Below are positions 8,334 to 17,156 of a stretch of 64,000 bases of DNA, piece by piece (position 1 is the first letter of the stretch; every line of letters starts with the position of its first letter). The notes below the pieces were generated by a model. The model made no database searches. It was not told where the DNA came from and saw nothing but the letters and a program-made list of their open reading frames with translations. The DNA comes from Poritiphilus sp965212595. GTDB lineage: Bacteria > Bacteroidota > Bacteroidia > Flavobacteriales > Flavobacteriaceae. Location: contig CBDBVE010000018.1 of NCBI GenBank assembly GCA_965212595.1, forward strand, positions 1 to 64,000, given 5' to 3'. The position numbers and the translations under genes were made by a program.

Positions 8334-9014
8334 ATGTCAAATTTAGCCGTAACTCCCGATGTAATTAAGTTCTTGTCAACCTTAAAAAAGAATAACAATA
8401 GAGAGTGGTTTACCGAACATAAAAAAGAATTTAAAGCCGTTGAAAGCAAGGCCAAGGACTTTTACAATGCCTTGATGGAGGAAATGCAAAAACACGACGA
8501 TATAGAGAAACTTAAAATGTTTCGCATTTATAGAGATGTACGCTTCTCACACGATAAAACACCTTATCAACCACATTTTGCCGGTTCTTTTTCCAGGTCA
8601 GGGGCTTATCTTAGGGGTGGTTATTATTTGCGCATTAGACCGGGAGAATCATTTATCGCCTGTGGTTTCTGGGGCCCGGAGAAAAATGACCTTCTCAGGA
8701 TCCGTAAGGAGTTGGAGCAAGACGCCAAACCGTTTAGAAAAGTAATACAATCAGCCGCTTTAAAAAAAGTTTGGGGAGAATTACAGGGTGATGAAGTAAA
8801 GACGGCTCCAAAAGGTTTTAGCAAAGAGGATCCTAACATTGATCTGATAAAAAAGAAGAGCTTCATCTTTGTTCGCAACTTTGAAGACAAGGAGGTACTG
8901 GCCGACAATTTTATGGCAGAAGTAAATAACGCCTTCAAGGCAATTAGGCCCTACTTTGATTTGATGAGCGAAATACTTACAACCAACCTCAACGGTGAAT
9001 CACTGTTAGATTAG
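8334..9014 (+). CDS. DUF2461 (TIGR02453) family protein
   Basis: 226 residues from the ATG at 8334 (MSNLAVTPDV); an ATG four codons upstream (8322) is also possible. Family hallmarks are visible: FLSTLKKNNNREWF near the start, FRIYRDVRFSHDKTPYQ and GYYLRIRPGESFIACGF. The conserved RDVRFSxDKTPYK segment is the centre of the family. It is a cytoplasmic protein of unknown function, widespread in Bacteroidota. It is divergent from cysE, with no sign of a shared role. Confidence 0.88.
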   Translation: MSNLAVTPDVIKFLSTLKKNNNREWFTEHKKEFKAVESKAKDFYNALMEEMQKHDDIEKLKMFRIYRDVRFSHDKTPYQPHFAGSFSRSGAYLRGGYYLRIRPGESFIACGFWGPEKNDLLRIRKELEQDAKPFRKVIQSAALKKVWGELQGDEVKTAPKGFSKEDPNIDLIKKKSFIFVRNFEDKEVLADNFMAEVNNAFKAIRPYFDLMSEILTTNLNGESLLD

Positions 9015-9054
9015 ACCGAGAAATTTGTAAGTAATCCAGATTACTAGCGGGTTT

Positions 9055-9465
9055 TCAGACTAAAACGGATGGTTGCTCAAATACCTGGACCTGATCTTTA
9101 ATACGCGCTATAACCATATTCATCATCCTTTTGTTTAAGGCTGAAGAATTTTGAATGTAAACCGTGTATTCTTCAACAATAAACTGCCCAATAATCATTC
9201 CTTTGAGCGAATTGCGAAATTTGATATCCTTTTGAATGGCATTTTCAATATAGAGCAATCTTTCGTTCATTGACAGCTCATAATACCGCCCCTTATGTTT
9301 ACGAATGTAGTTTTGAAATGCGGCTAACAAAAGCCCATTCTGAAATTTAATAATAGGGCGCAATGTCGCATTCTGAAACTGCTCATCACAACTCATTTCT
9401 GGGGTTACCTTGGCTTTAGAAATATGGGGACGAAGCTTCAAAAGATTTTGGGATCTATCGTTCAT
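9055..9465 (-). CDS. Conserved Bacteroidota protein of unknown function (often called glyoxalase by transfer)
   Basis: 136 residues from the ATG at 9465 (MNDRSQNLLKLRPHI); a longer frame begins upstream but its first 18 residues look non-coding. It has no signal peptide or membrane segment. Segments ATLRPIIKFQNGLLLAAF and KDIKFRNSLKGMIIGQF look conserved from what I remember of the family. I see no glyoxalase metal ligands, so that name is not supported here. It ends 40 bp from the convergent DUF2461 gene. Confidence 0.75.
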   Translation of the reverse strand: MNDRSQNLLKLRPHISKAKVTPEMSCDEQFQNATLRPIIKFQNGLLLAAFQNYIRKHKGRYYELSMNERLLYIENAIQKDIKFRNSLKGMIIGQFIVEEYTVYIQNSSALNKRMMNMVIARIKDQVQVFEQPSVLV

Positions 9466-9791
9466 CACAGGAAGTTTTGATAAAGTTAGAAATAAGACCG
9501 GCGTCATTCTCCTTGGCAAAATTTTAGTTGTTAACCGCTTTATGAACAGCTAAAAGGTACTCAGCCAGGGCATCAAAAGGGTCATGCAACCATTACTCTT
9601 AACCCACAATTATCACTGTATAAAACCGGCCGGGCCTACGGCAATTACAGAATTATTACTACCATATATACAACTAATCTTACCGGCTACACAAAAGAAT
9701 TCGTTCTGTACAAAACAAAAAACTACCTTCAAATGAGTTCAGTAATACTATTTTAAAACACTGTTTTCTAATACTATAAACCTAATACCTT
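9466..9791. other. 326-bp gap, no convincing gene
   Basis: Between the minus-strand gene starting at 9465 and the glycosylase gene at 9792. One plus-strand frame stays open from about 9530 to 9757 (with residues such as LYKTGRAYGNYRI) but has no ATG before its last few codons. It probably carries the promoters of both divergent genes; I could not place their elements. Confidence 0.5.
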
Positions 9792-10748
9792 ATGCCTTTT
9801 GCACTCGAAAAACTAATAGACAAAGCGCATTCAGGAAAGTCGTTCGAAGAACTCTCTAACTTGTCACCTGCCGACTTAAAAGGGGTAACGGCCCGCGATG
9901 CACAATTACTTGACGAAGCATTCGGAATTAAGTCGATCGGAGATATGGGAAACAATCGCTTCTTCCAGGCCGCAGAGGTCATCTACAGGGCGACTCTTGA
10001 GCGGGATTACGATCCGGGTCCGCCACCATTCTGGATGGATAAATTTTCTTCACTTTCTGACGATTACTTTCTTAATCATCCCTCCGATAGATTTAGAACC
10101 AGCTTTGGAGGAGTGCTCTATCGTGGCAGGCTAGACAATACAGCCAGACTGTTAGTTATAGGTCAGGATCCATCTACAGATGAAGCCATTGCCAGAAGAG
10201 CCTTTGTGGGATCAGCAGGGCAGCGTCTTCAAAAGTTTCTAAACAAAGTTGGAATTACACGCTCATATACGATCATAAATACCTTCGCTTACAGTATCAA
10301 AGGGCAATTTAATACCGAAATGCGTGCCATTTCTCTGGAGCCGCCACTGAAAAATTTTAGGGAAGACCTAATGAACACCATCATTAAGAAAAACCCGATT
10401 GAAGCCGTCCTTACCTTTGGAGCAGGCGCGAGGCATGCCGTAGAGAACTGGGAGAATAAAGAAAACATTAAGGTGTTTCATCTGGTGCACCCCACAGCTC
10501 CAGAAGCCACAACACACCCGAGCTGGAACGCGCAACTATCCGAAATCGCAGATTTCATAACTCCGGATGACCCGGATATCGTTGACCTTGCCCCGTACAA
10601 TGGCAATTGGGACAATGCAATTCATGCTACTCCCGTTCCAAGATATGATCTGCCCTACGATATTCCAGTTTGGCATGGTACCCAGGGGACACGAAGTAGA
10701 AGAGATCCGGCAGATCGAGTAAAAAACATTATTTGGCAATCTCCATAA
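9792..10748 (+). CDS. Uracil-DNA glycosylase superfamily protein
   Basis: 318 residues, no signal peptide. Residues ~20-65 look like a helix-hairpin-type DNA-binding segment (LSPADLKGVTARDAQLL). The glycosylase fold follows: motif A LLVIGQDPSTDEAIARRAF (~121-137), then FVGSAGQRLQKFL, INTFAYSI, LTFGAGA (~207-213) and the HPTAPE motif (~233-238). This pattern fits the family 4/5-like branch better than Ung. Such enzymes remove uracil or related bases from DNA. The C-terminal ~70 residues (DLAPYNGNWDNAIHATPVP onward) are an extension I do not recognise. The next gene starts 3 bp after the stop, so the two almost certainly form one operon. Confidence 0.85.
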   Translation: MPFALEKLIDKAHSGKSFEELSNLSPADLKGVTARDAQLLDEAFGIKSIGDMGNNRFFQAAEVIYRATLERDYDPGPPPFWMDKFSSLSDDYFLNHPSDRFRTSFGGVLYRGRLDNTARLLVIGQDPSTDEAIARRAFVGSAGQRLQKFLNKVGITRSYTIINTFAYSIKGQFNTEMRAISLEPPLKNFREDLMNTIIKKNPIEAVLTFGAGARHAVENWENKENIKVFHLVHPTAPEATTHPSWNAQLSEIADFITPDDPDIVDLAPYNGNWDNAIHATPVPRYDLPYDIPVWHGTQGTRSRRDPADRVKNIIWQSP

Positions 10749-10751
10749 ATT

Positions 10752-13700
10752 ATGCCCGATCAAGTCTTACATGCCCATTTCAATTTAAAATATGCCCTGG
10801 AAGGGCGGATAGTCACAATGGATGAGAACGCTACTGTCATCAAGAGGGGTCGCGTTTTTATGGAAAACGGCAATATCGTTGCCATTAGAGCAGTGGGAGA
10901 GGGTTATCCTCCCGGATTTACGCGTTCGGATATTATTAAATCTGGAGGCACCATTTATCCCGGAATGATAGAGCTACACAATCATTTGCCATACAATATT
11001 TTGCCTTACTGGGTCGCCGATCGCCAATACACAAACCACGAGCAGTGGAAAAGAGTGAAAGGGTATCGCCTTAATGTGACAGGTCCCATGCAGACACTTG
11101 GAAAATCTCCGGGCTATCCTGAGGCGATTGTACGCTATGTAGAATGCAAATCCCTGATTGGAGGAGTAACTACTTCCCAGGGCATTACGCTGGCGAATTC
11201 CAGCCTGAGAAAAAAAGTCTTTCACGGCGTCATAAGAAACGTTGAGGAAACCAACGAAGAAGGACTGCCGGAAGCACTTACACGCATAGCCGACGTAAGG
11301 CTTGGGCAAGCCGAGGCCTTTAGTAATTCCCTGTCTACAGAAAAAACGCGCTTGCTTCATCTTTCGGAAGGAATAGATGAAAAAGCCAGATCTTTTTTTA
11401 CCAATCTACAGATAGCTGGAGATAATTGGGCCATTACAGACCGGCTTAACGGGATTCATTGCACCGGGCTCAATCAGGACGATTTTGAGGTGCTTGGCGC
11501 TAATGACGGCACCATGACATGGTCTCCAATGAGTAACCTGATTCTATATGGCGCTACGGCGAATATGAAGGCTGCTAAAGAGAATGGAATTAGAATAGCA
11601 CTAGGCTCTGACTGGGCTCCCAGCGGCAGTAAAAATCTTTTAGAGGAATTAAAGGTAGCATATCTGGTAAGTGAGAATGAGGAAGACGATCCTATATTCA
11701 CTGCTGAGGAATTGGTGCGTATGGTGACTTCCAACCCGGCGAAAATACTTGGATGGGAGAATGCTTTAGGCTCACTTGAGGTTGGGATGAAAGCAGATTT
11801 AATTGTGGTGAACGGATATACCGGCGATCCTTATATGAAGCTTATTGAGGCAAGTGAAAGAAGTTTGATAGGGATATTTATAAATGGGGTTCCACGATGT
11901 GCCCAAAACAGGATTATTAGGAAGTTTGACTTCAAAGACGAGGATATAGAGCACTTTCATATAGAGACTTCCAATAGATATCTTTATTTAAAAGAGGCTA
12001 GTGATACTAGCACACTAGCCGAAATTTCATTGCAACAAGCTACCGATACTATAAGTCAGGGTCTGCAAAGCCTTGATCAATTGGCTTTAGACTTAGAAAA
12101 TGCCACTGACGGCGGTTTGCTCTCCGCCTCAGACAACCCTTTTCAAATGGATTGGTTTCTTGTTCCGGATTTTCACAGCGATCTGGATGGCGAACACCTG
12201 GACGAAGGTCATTTAGAATGGGGAGCTAGTATTCCCTTTAGTGAAATAGCCATTCCGCTGCCCCTGGATAAGTTAACCGTTATCGAAGATGACGAGCACT
12301 TCTCCCGGATGGCGTTTCACCCTATCCCCGAATATGTAAGAAAAGCTTTGCCGGCCTATTATGACCGTCCGGCACTTTCGCTTACCAATAGCATGTACAA
12401 TACAGAAAATGCCAATTGGGAGCGGTTTAAGGAGCTTATGACCCTGGAGACTTATATGAAGACTTCAAGCAATTTATCGGTTAAGGATAAGCTGTGTATC
12501 CTGCGGCAAGCCCGTATTATTTTAGAAGAAGCCTATGTTCATAGGCTATTGAAGCGATCCATGTACGCCATAAACCCTGTAGAACGGATCGATCTTATGA
12601 TTAGAGATATCCGATTTAAAATATTTAACAATGAGGATTACGAAGAAGATTACAATTTTCATAAAGAATTGTTAGACGTATTTAGCTCTTTGCGTGACCT
12701 GCACACCAGATATGTACTGCCGTATCCCTATAAAAACCGTTTTGCCTTTCTACCTTTTTTGATTGAGGAATACTATGTCACTTCGGCAGATACAGATCCT
12801 AAATACATTATTACAACCTTATTTAAGGGTCTAGACGAGAGCATTCCGGATTTAAAACCCGGACTTGAAGTGCGCTCCTGGAATAACATTCCAATAAGAA
12901 GGGCCGTTGCTATGAATTCCGAGAACCAATCTGGCAGCAACGATGAAGCGCGTATGGCCAGAGGGCTAGATACCCTTACCATCAGATCATTGGCAACAAC
13001 AGTACCCCCAGATTCCAGGAAAGTTTCATTAGAATGTTACGATCCGGAAAATGGAATGGAGTATAAATTTGATTTTGAATGGCTCGTATCTTTCTACCCT
13101 CCATACTTTGATAGTTCTGTCGATGAACTCAATACGACCCTGGTAGCTCACGGATTTGATTATGACACGCTCTCTGTAAATCACATGAAGGCGAATTTAT
13201 ATAGCAATATTCCCAAAAAGAAGAAAGTTAAGAAAAAAGGGAAGTGGTTACGCCCAACAAATTATCCCAGGGCGATGAAGGCAAGTTTAATCTCACGAAA
13301 TAATGGGAGCTTGAAAACCGGCTATATTAGACTTTATAGCTTTGCAGTTAGTAGCGCAGAGAAATTTTTAGCAGACTTTGAAGAAATATTAGAACCACTT
13401 AAGGCAGAGGGACTACAGGGTTTGATACTTGATATTCGAGGAAATGGCGGTGGGCTTATTACCGCTAGTGAAATGCTCTTAGCCCGACTAATAGGTAAAA
13501 AAACAGAGTTCCAAAAAGCACAGTTCATCAATTCTGAGCTTACCCTTAGGCTTTGTGAGAAGTACGATTCGGATAACGCCTTAATAGATCTGTCTGATTG
13601 GACGAGATCTATCTCCCTTTCTAAGCGCACCGGCGATTACTATTCTAATGGATATCCTATTACGCGGATGTCAACCAGGAACCTAAAACCCATTTGTGAC

Positions 13701-14078
13701 GTTCCAATGGCCTTGATAACAGACGCTCTGTGTTACAGTGCTTCCGATATGTTCGCTGCAGGGTTTAAAGACCATAAGCTAGGAAAGGTGGTTGGAGTAC
13801 ATGGCAATACTGGGGCAGGAGGGGCAAATGTATGGAGCCATGAAACCTTAAGACGCTTGATTGTAGAGGCTAGTGTGGACTATGAAGGCCTTGAACGCCT
13901 ACCAAAAGGGGCCAATTTTAATTTTGCAGTAAGGCGTATCCTTAGAAAAAATAACGAACCCATAGAAGATCTGGGAATTACCCCGGATGTACATCACAAG
14001 ATCACCAGAGAAGATTTACTTAAGGGAAATAAAGATCTGATTGAAAGCGCTTTATCTGCTTTGTTTGAAAGTGATTAA
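10752..14078 (+). CDS. Fusion protein: deaminase-type amidohydrolase + S41 peptidase
   Basis: 1108 residues, no signal peptide, so probably cytoplasmic. The first ~395 residues form an amidohydrolase of the chlorohydrolase/nucleobase-deaminase branch, with metal ligands H76-N-H78, H203 (with E206 in HLSEG), H236 (HCTGL) and D287 (GSDWAP), and the usual late DLIVVNG strand. A ~200-residue linker of unknown fold follows. Then comes an S41 peptidase: helical N-domain (LLDVFSSLRDLHTRYVLP), a PDZ-like segment (LKPGLEVRSWNNIPI), the core LILDIRGNGGG, and nucleophile S996 in CYSASDMF, with GNTGAGGANVW after it as in the IRBP/tricorn branch. It is coupled to the glycosylase gene. I know no characterised protein with this pairing; the substrate is unknown. 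Confidence 0.85.
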   Translation: MPDQVLHAHFNLKYALEGRIVTMDENATVIKRGRVFMENGNIVAIRAVGEGYPPGFTRSDIIKSGGTIYPGMIELHNHLPYNILPYWVADRQYTNHEQWKRVKGYRLNVTGPMQTLGKSPGYPEAIVRYVECKSLIGGVTTSQGITLANSSLRKKVFHGVIRNVEETNEEGLPEALTRIADVRLGQAEAFSNSLSTEKTRLLHLSEGIDEKARSFFTNLQIAGDNWAITDRLNGIHCTGLNQDDFEVLGANDGTMTWSPMSNLILYGATANMKAAKENGIRIALGSDWAPSGSKNLLEELKVAYLVSENEEDDPIFTAEELVRMVTSNPAKILGWENALGSLEVGMKADLIVVNGYTGDPYMKLIEASERSLIGIFINGVPRCAQNRIIRKFDFKDEDIEHFHIETSNRYLYLKEASDTSTLAEISLQQATDTISQGLQSLDQLALDLENATDGGLLSASDNPFQMDWFLVPDFHSDLDGEHLDEGHLEWGASIPFSEIAIPLPLDKLTVIEDDEHFSRMAFHPIPEYVRKALPAYYDRPALSLTNSMYNTENANWERFKELMTLETYMKTSSNLSVKDKLCILRQARIILEEAYVHRLLKRSMYAINPVERIDLMIRDIRFKIFNNEDYEEDYNFHKELLDVFSSLRDLHTRYVLPYPYKNRFAFLPFLIEEYYVTSADTDPKYIITTLFKGLDESIPDLKPGLEVRSWNNIPIRRAVAMNSENQSGSNDEARMARGLDTLTIRSLATTVPPDSRKVSLECYDPENGMEYKFDFEWLVSFYPPYFDSSVDELNTTLVAHGFDYDTLSVNHMKANLYSNIPKKKKVKKKGKWLRPTNYPRAMKASLISRNNGSLKTGYIRLYSFAVSSAEKFLADFEEILEPLKAEGLQGLILDIRGNGGGLITASEMLLARLIGKKTEFQKAQFINSELTLRLCEKYDSDNALIDLSDWTRSISLSKRTGDYYSNGYPITRMSTRNLKPICDVPMALITDALCYSASDMFAAGFKDHKLGKVVGVHGNTGAGGANVWSHETLRRLIVEASVDYEGLERLPKGANFNFAVRRILRKNNEPIEDLGITPDVHHKITREDLLKGNKDLIESALSALFESD

Positions 14079-14116
14079 TTAAAATTTTTGGATTCCTTAT
14101 TATGCGTTCGGATGTA

Positions 14117-14626
14117 TTATTTTAAATCAAAAACCATCCGTACATTCACCAAATTGTCTTCTTTACGCTTCTTAATAACGGTGATTCCAAAATCTGCTGA
14201 GTTAAGACTGGTTGTCCCTATAAGTTGAGACCCCTTTTGTGTAAACAATATGCTAATGGGTTTTTCTATGCCTTTTAGCGTTAGTAGTCCATTAACCTTG
14301 TAATCCTCGCCTTGTTTGCTTATCGATCTACTTTCAAAATGAATTCTTGGATAGGCATTTTCGTTGAAGTATTTTTTTCCTTTTAATGACCAGTCCCGTA
14401 AAAAAATCCCGGTTCTGATGGACTCTACGGCAACAGATCCCTTGAATACGGATTGGGTGATATCTTCGGTGTTTATATCGGAATCTGATTGAAACCCCTT
14501 TAAAGTACCATCCACTCCTTTTGAGACAAATTCAAATTCGATTTCGGATGCTGAGAGCTTTTGTTGACTTAAAACAAGACATGAGGCAAGAAGCCCTGTA
14601 ACTAGGAAGAAGCTGATAAATTTCAT
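14117..14626 (-). CDS. YceI-family periplasmic protein
   Basis: 169 residues with a signal peptide (MKFISFFLVTGLLASCLVLS; a Cys at 16 could even make it a lipoprotein). The YceI-like lipocalin-type beta barrel is shown by YFNENAYPRIHFESRSI and by VNGLLTLKGIEKPI. Family members bind polyisoprenoid or other amphipathic ligands in the periplasm. It ends 38 bp from the convergent amidohydrolase-peptidase gene. Confidence 0.88.
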   Translation of the reverse strand: MKFISFFLVTGLLASCLVLSQQKLSASEIEFEFVSKGVDGTLKGFQSDSDINTEDITQSVFKGSVAVESIRTGIFLRDWSLKGKKYFNENAYPRIHFESRSISKQGEDYKVNGLLTLKGIEKPISILFTQKGSQLIGTTSLNSADFGITVIKKRKEDNLVNVRMVFDLK

Positions 14627-14773
14627 AGCAAAAGCAAAATTTTGACGCCTTTCAAAGGTACTAAAATGAATTTAACGATGATCCGTAAGAAATACTCGAT
14701 AGATCGCATGCGTGTATACTAAAAACTAAGCTGATTTTCAGTATCTTGCTGTGTTACTCGAGAACCACCTATC

Positions 14774-15130
14774 ATGAAAATGATTCGTCTAATAGCATGC
14801 ATTGTAGCCTGCCTGGCCTTCTTTTTGATGCCGGGTTTTTTGGCCGCACAAGAAGAACGCCCGGCTGACAAAAAAGAGGTTCTAAAGGTAAAAAAGCGCA
14901 CCATTATGGAACGCTATGAACCCGGACTTGTTTTATCACCTGAGGAACGACTTCAACTTAAGAGAGCACGTTTGGCGACCATAAAAAAGCGAAGATCCAT
15001 AATAGACACCCTGGATATTTCTGATCGAAAAAGACGCCGGCTTCTTAAGGAATTGTATCGCTCACCCCTGTCTAATAGATGGGATAAGGTCGTAGCAGAT
15101 CTCACTTTTGAACAGGAACCAGACTATTAA
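14774..15130 (+). CDS. Small exported basic protein, unknown function
   Basis: 118 residues. A signal peptide (MKMIRLIACIVACLAFFLMP) appears to be cleaved after FLAA. The mature part is highly charged and predicted helical (KRARLATIKKRRSIIDTLD, DRKRRRLLKELYRSP). No known domain. It is read toward the hpf gene, with 7 bp between the two stop codons. Confidence 0.7.
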   Translation: MKMIRLIACIVACLAFFLMPGFLAAQEERPADKKEVLKVKKRTIMERYEPGLVLSPEERLQLKRARLATIKKRRSIIDTLDISDRKRRRLLKELYRSPLSNRWDKVVADLTFEQEPDY

Positions 15131-15137
15131 CTTTCTG

Positions 15138-15440
15138 CTAATTCCTCTTCATTTTTTCTTTGCGTTTTCGCAATTGCCTGTCCAGATCTTCAATGGCTTC
15201 TGCTATTGAAGCCTCATAACCGCCATGGCTGGCTTCGGCAAAAAGCCTTGGTCCCGGAAGGCTCAGTCTTATATTGCATATACTGCCTGTATTAGGTTCA
15301 GTTGTATTTTCCTTTTTAAAGAAAACGTCTGCCCTTACAATAAAGTCGTATTTGTCCTCTAGTTTTTCAAGCTTTTTCCTGGCTAATTCTTCAAGGCGCT
15401 CGCTCGCCTTGACCTCATCGTATTCGTAGTTAATATTCAT
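15138..15440 (-). CDS. hpf: Ribosome hibernation promoting factor (HPF/RaiA family, short form)
   Basis: 100 residues. The S30AE fold is recognisable: MNINYEYDEVKASERLEELA, EDKYDFIVRADVFFKKE, ICNIRLSLPGPRLFAEA and ASIAEAIEDLDRQLRKRKEK. Short-form HPF binds the 30S decoding region and promotes inactive 100S dimers or protects idle ribosomes in stationary phase. There is no C-terminal dimerisation domain, so it is the short type. It stands alone. Confidence 0.9.
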   Translation of the reverse strand: MNINYEYDEVKASERLEELARKKLEKLEDKYDFIVRADVFFKKENTTEPNTGSICNIRLSLPGPRLFAEASHGGYEASIAEAIEDLDRQLRKRKEKMKRN

Positions 15441-15661
15441 ATTTTGGGAATTTCTGGTCTAAAATATAAAACCTGGTTCAAAACTAAACTTTAATGCGCC
15501 ACCATCAAAGATACTCTTGAAAGAATGTTAAACCTTCACCAAGAAATAGTTAAAGTATTGGTCCAGGCCGTAACAGAGTAGGAAAATATGCGCAATTTGT
15601 GTAACTTAATGTGCGTTTAGATTAAACGTGTAGCAACAACCGCCCCCAAAACTCCTGACAA

Positions 15662-15997
15662 ATGAAAGCAACTGAAACTCCTTCAAAAGTAGCCCGGGAC
15701 ACTACTCCCATAATTCTGAGATTGGAACGAAACAATAGTGAAATTTCGTCTCTAGCAGATAAACTGAATTCGTATGTATGTGAACCCAAAACACAAAGCC
15801 TTTTTGAGCGCATGGAATCGTTAAAGAAGAGGCTTGAGAAAATGCGCAGATCAAATGTTGAGCTTATCAAACTACTCAAAGAATCCAAGAAAAGCCTTGA
15901 AACTCCAAAAGAAAGAATTCGAAAACTGCTAAAGGAGTTCAAAGAACTGGAAAACAATGTCTTTGAGTACATAGGAATGGCTCGTATGCACTGCTAA
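15662..15997 (+). CDS. Small coiled-coil protein, unknown function
   Basis: 111 residues, no signal peptide. From ~15 to ~100 it is dominated by heptad-like Leu/Glu/Lys sequence (SLFERMESLKKRLEKMRRS, ERIRKLLKEFKELENN), so a helical bundle or dimeric coiled coil is likely. Two Cys residues (in YVCEP and at the C-terminal residue) are notable. It has no similarity I can name. The preceding 221 bp (15441-15661) holds no other gene. Confidence 0.6.
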   Translation: MKATETPSKVARDTTPIILRLERNNSEISSLADKLNSYVCEPKTQSLFERMESLKKRLEKMRRSNVELIKLLKESKKSLETPKERIRKLLKEFKELENNVFEYIGMARMHC

Positions 15998-16002
15998 AAG
16001 AA

Positions 16003-16956
16003 TTATTCCTCAGCACCCTCATTCTTTTCGGAAATAAGTAAGGAAGCCAAAACGCCTCCAAGCAAGGAAACCACTATGACAGTGAGCGACACCCATTCTG
16101 GTGGGTGGATATAGTCAGATAAGAGCATCTTTAATCCCACAAATGCCAAAATTACCACAAGGCTATAATTGATATATCTGAATTTTTGCAACATTCTGGA
16201 AACCAAAAAATACATAGACCGCAATCCAAGAATTGCCAGAATGTTTGAACTAAAAACAATAAAAGGATCTGCGGTTATTGCAAGAATGGCCGGAATACTA
16301 TCCAGAGCGAATAGAATATCGGTTAATTCAATAACTATCAATGCAACGAAAAGGGGAGTGGCGGCTTTAAGGCCCATTCTCTTTACAAAGAACTGATTGC
16401 CCTGCATGGCTCCGGTTACAGGAAAGATCTTTTTAACTTGTCTAAAAACAAAGGAGTTTTTAGGATCAAAATCCTCTTCATCAGATTTTAGCATTTTAAA
16501 AGCAGTGTATAAAAGAAATACACCAAAGACGTAAATTATCCAGTCAAATTTATTGATCAGGGCAACCCCAAAGACGATCATTAATGCCCTAAAGACGATA
16601 GCTCCCAAAATTCCCCAAAACAATACTCGGTGTTGATAAAGCGGCGGAATTTTAAAGGAGGAAAAGATCACCGCGATCACAAACACATTATCTATACTTA
16701 ATGAAAGTTCTATTAGATATCCTGTAATGTATTTCAGGACAGCGTCCCCGGGCTCAAGTCCGGTAGGATTCGCTATTAGCCCATCTGAAAACAACCAATA
16801 AATGATTCCGCTAAAGGAAAGGGCAATGGTTACCCAAACGCCTGTCCAAATACTCGCTTCTTTACTTCTTATGATGTGATCCTTTCTATTGAAAACACCC
16901 AGATCTAAAGCGAGAAAAATGACTATTAGGGTAATAAATGAGGCCCAAATCCACAT
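16003..16956 (-). CDS. TerC-family membrane protein (metal ion exporter type)
   Basis: 317 residues from the ATG at 16956 (MWIWASFITLIVIFL); an upstream in-frame ATG would add 27 polar residues unlike the family. About nine hydrophobic segments. The two TerC repeats show the acidic membrane motifs ELSLSIDNVFVI and ELTDILFALDSIPAI, whose Asp/Glu are thought to bind metal. Family members (Alx, TerC) export Mn2+ or help metallate exported proteins. It ends 5 bp from the convergent coiled-coil gene. Confidence 0.9.
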   Translation of the reverse strand: MWIWASFITLIVIFLALDLGVFNRKDHIIRSKEASIWTGVWVTIALSFSGIIYWLFSDGLIANPTGLEPGDAVLKYITGYLIELSLSIDNVFVIAVIFSSFKIPPLYQHRVLFWGILGAIVFRALMIVFGVALINKFDWIIYVFGVFLLYTAFKMLKSDEEDFDPKNSFVFRQVKKIFPVTGAMQGNQFFVKRMGLKAATPLFVALIVIELTDILFALDSIPAILAITADPFIVFSSNILAILGLRSMYFLVSRMLQKFRYINYSLVVILAFVGLKMLLSDYIHPPEWVSLTVIVVSLLGGVLASLLISEKNEGAEE

Positions 16957-17107
16957 GGTCAGTGCTTTTAAGCGGCTAAGATAAAGATTGTTTCGCCTAT
17001 TTAAGCCTCTGTTTGGGCTAAAATTAAGGCACTTCATGATTTCGTCGAGAATGTTCTGAACATTGTTCTTTGAAATTGATTTTTAGCAGCTTTTAAGAAG
17101 GCTAATT

Positions 17108-17128
17108 TTTATAAATCTCCTACCTTTA
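17108..17128 (+). promoter_or_regulatory. Candidate pta promoter -7 element
   Basis: TACCTTTA at 17121-17128 resembles the Bacteroidota -7 element TAnnTTTG and lies 29 bp before the pta start. The -33 element is weak (TTTT, ~17108-17119 instead of TTTG). Confidence 0.35.
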
Positions 17129-17156
17129 GATCGGCTTTTAGCTAAAGAATCAACAC

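Noticed and set aside
9055..9465. Glyoxalase function for the conserved protein
   Set aside because: The name circulates by annotation transfer, but no His/Glu metal-site pattern of glyoxalase I or metal-hydrolase pattern of glyoxalase II is present.
9530..9757. Open plus-strand frame (~75 codons) in the gap before the glycosylase gene
   Set aside because: No ATG near its start, no ribosome-site-like sequence and no recognisable family; it could be a gene remnant, but I cannot support it as a gene.
10974..11360. 128-codon minus-strand frame inside the amidohydrolase gene
   Set aside because: Lies opposite the metal-site coding region of a clear gene and has no coding character.
15622..15972. 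116-codon minus-strand frame opposite the coiled-coil gene
   Set aside because: It is the antisense of a better plus-strand gene; the Ser/Phe/Leu-rich translation is typical of the complement of a Lys/Glu-rich helix gene.
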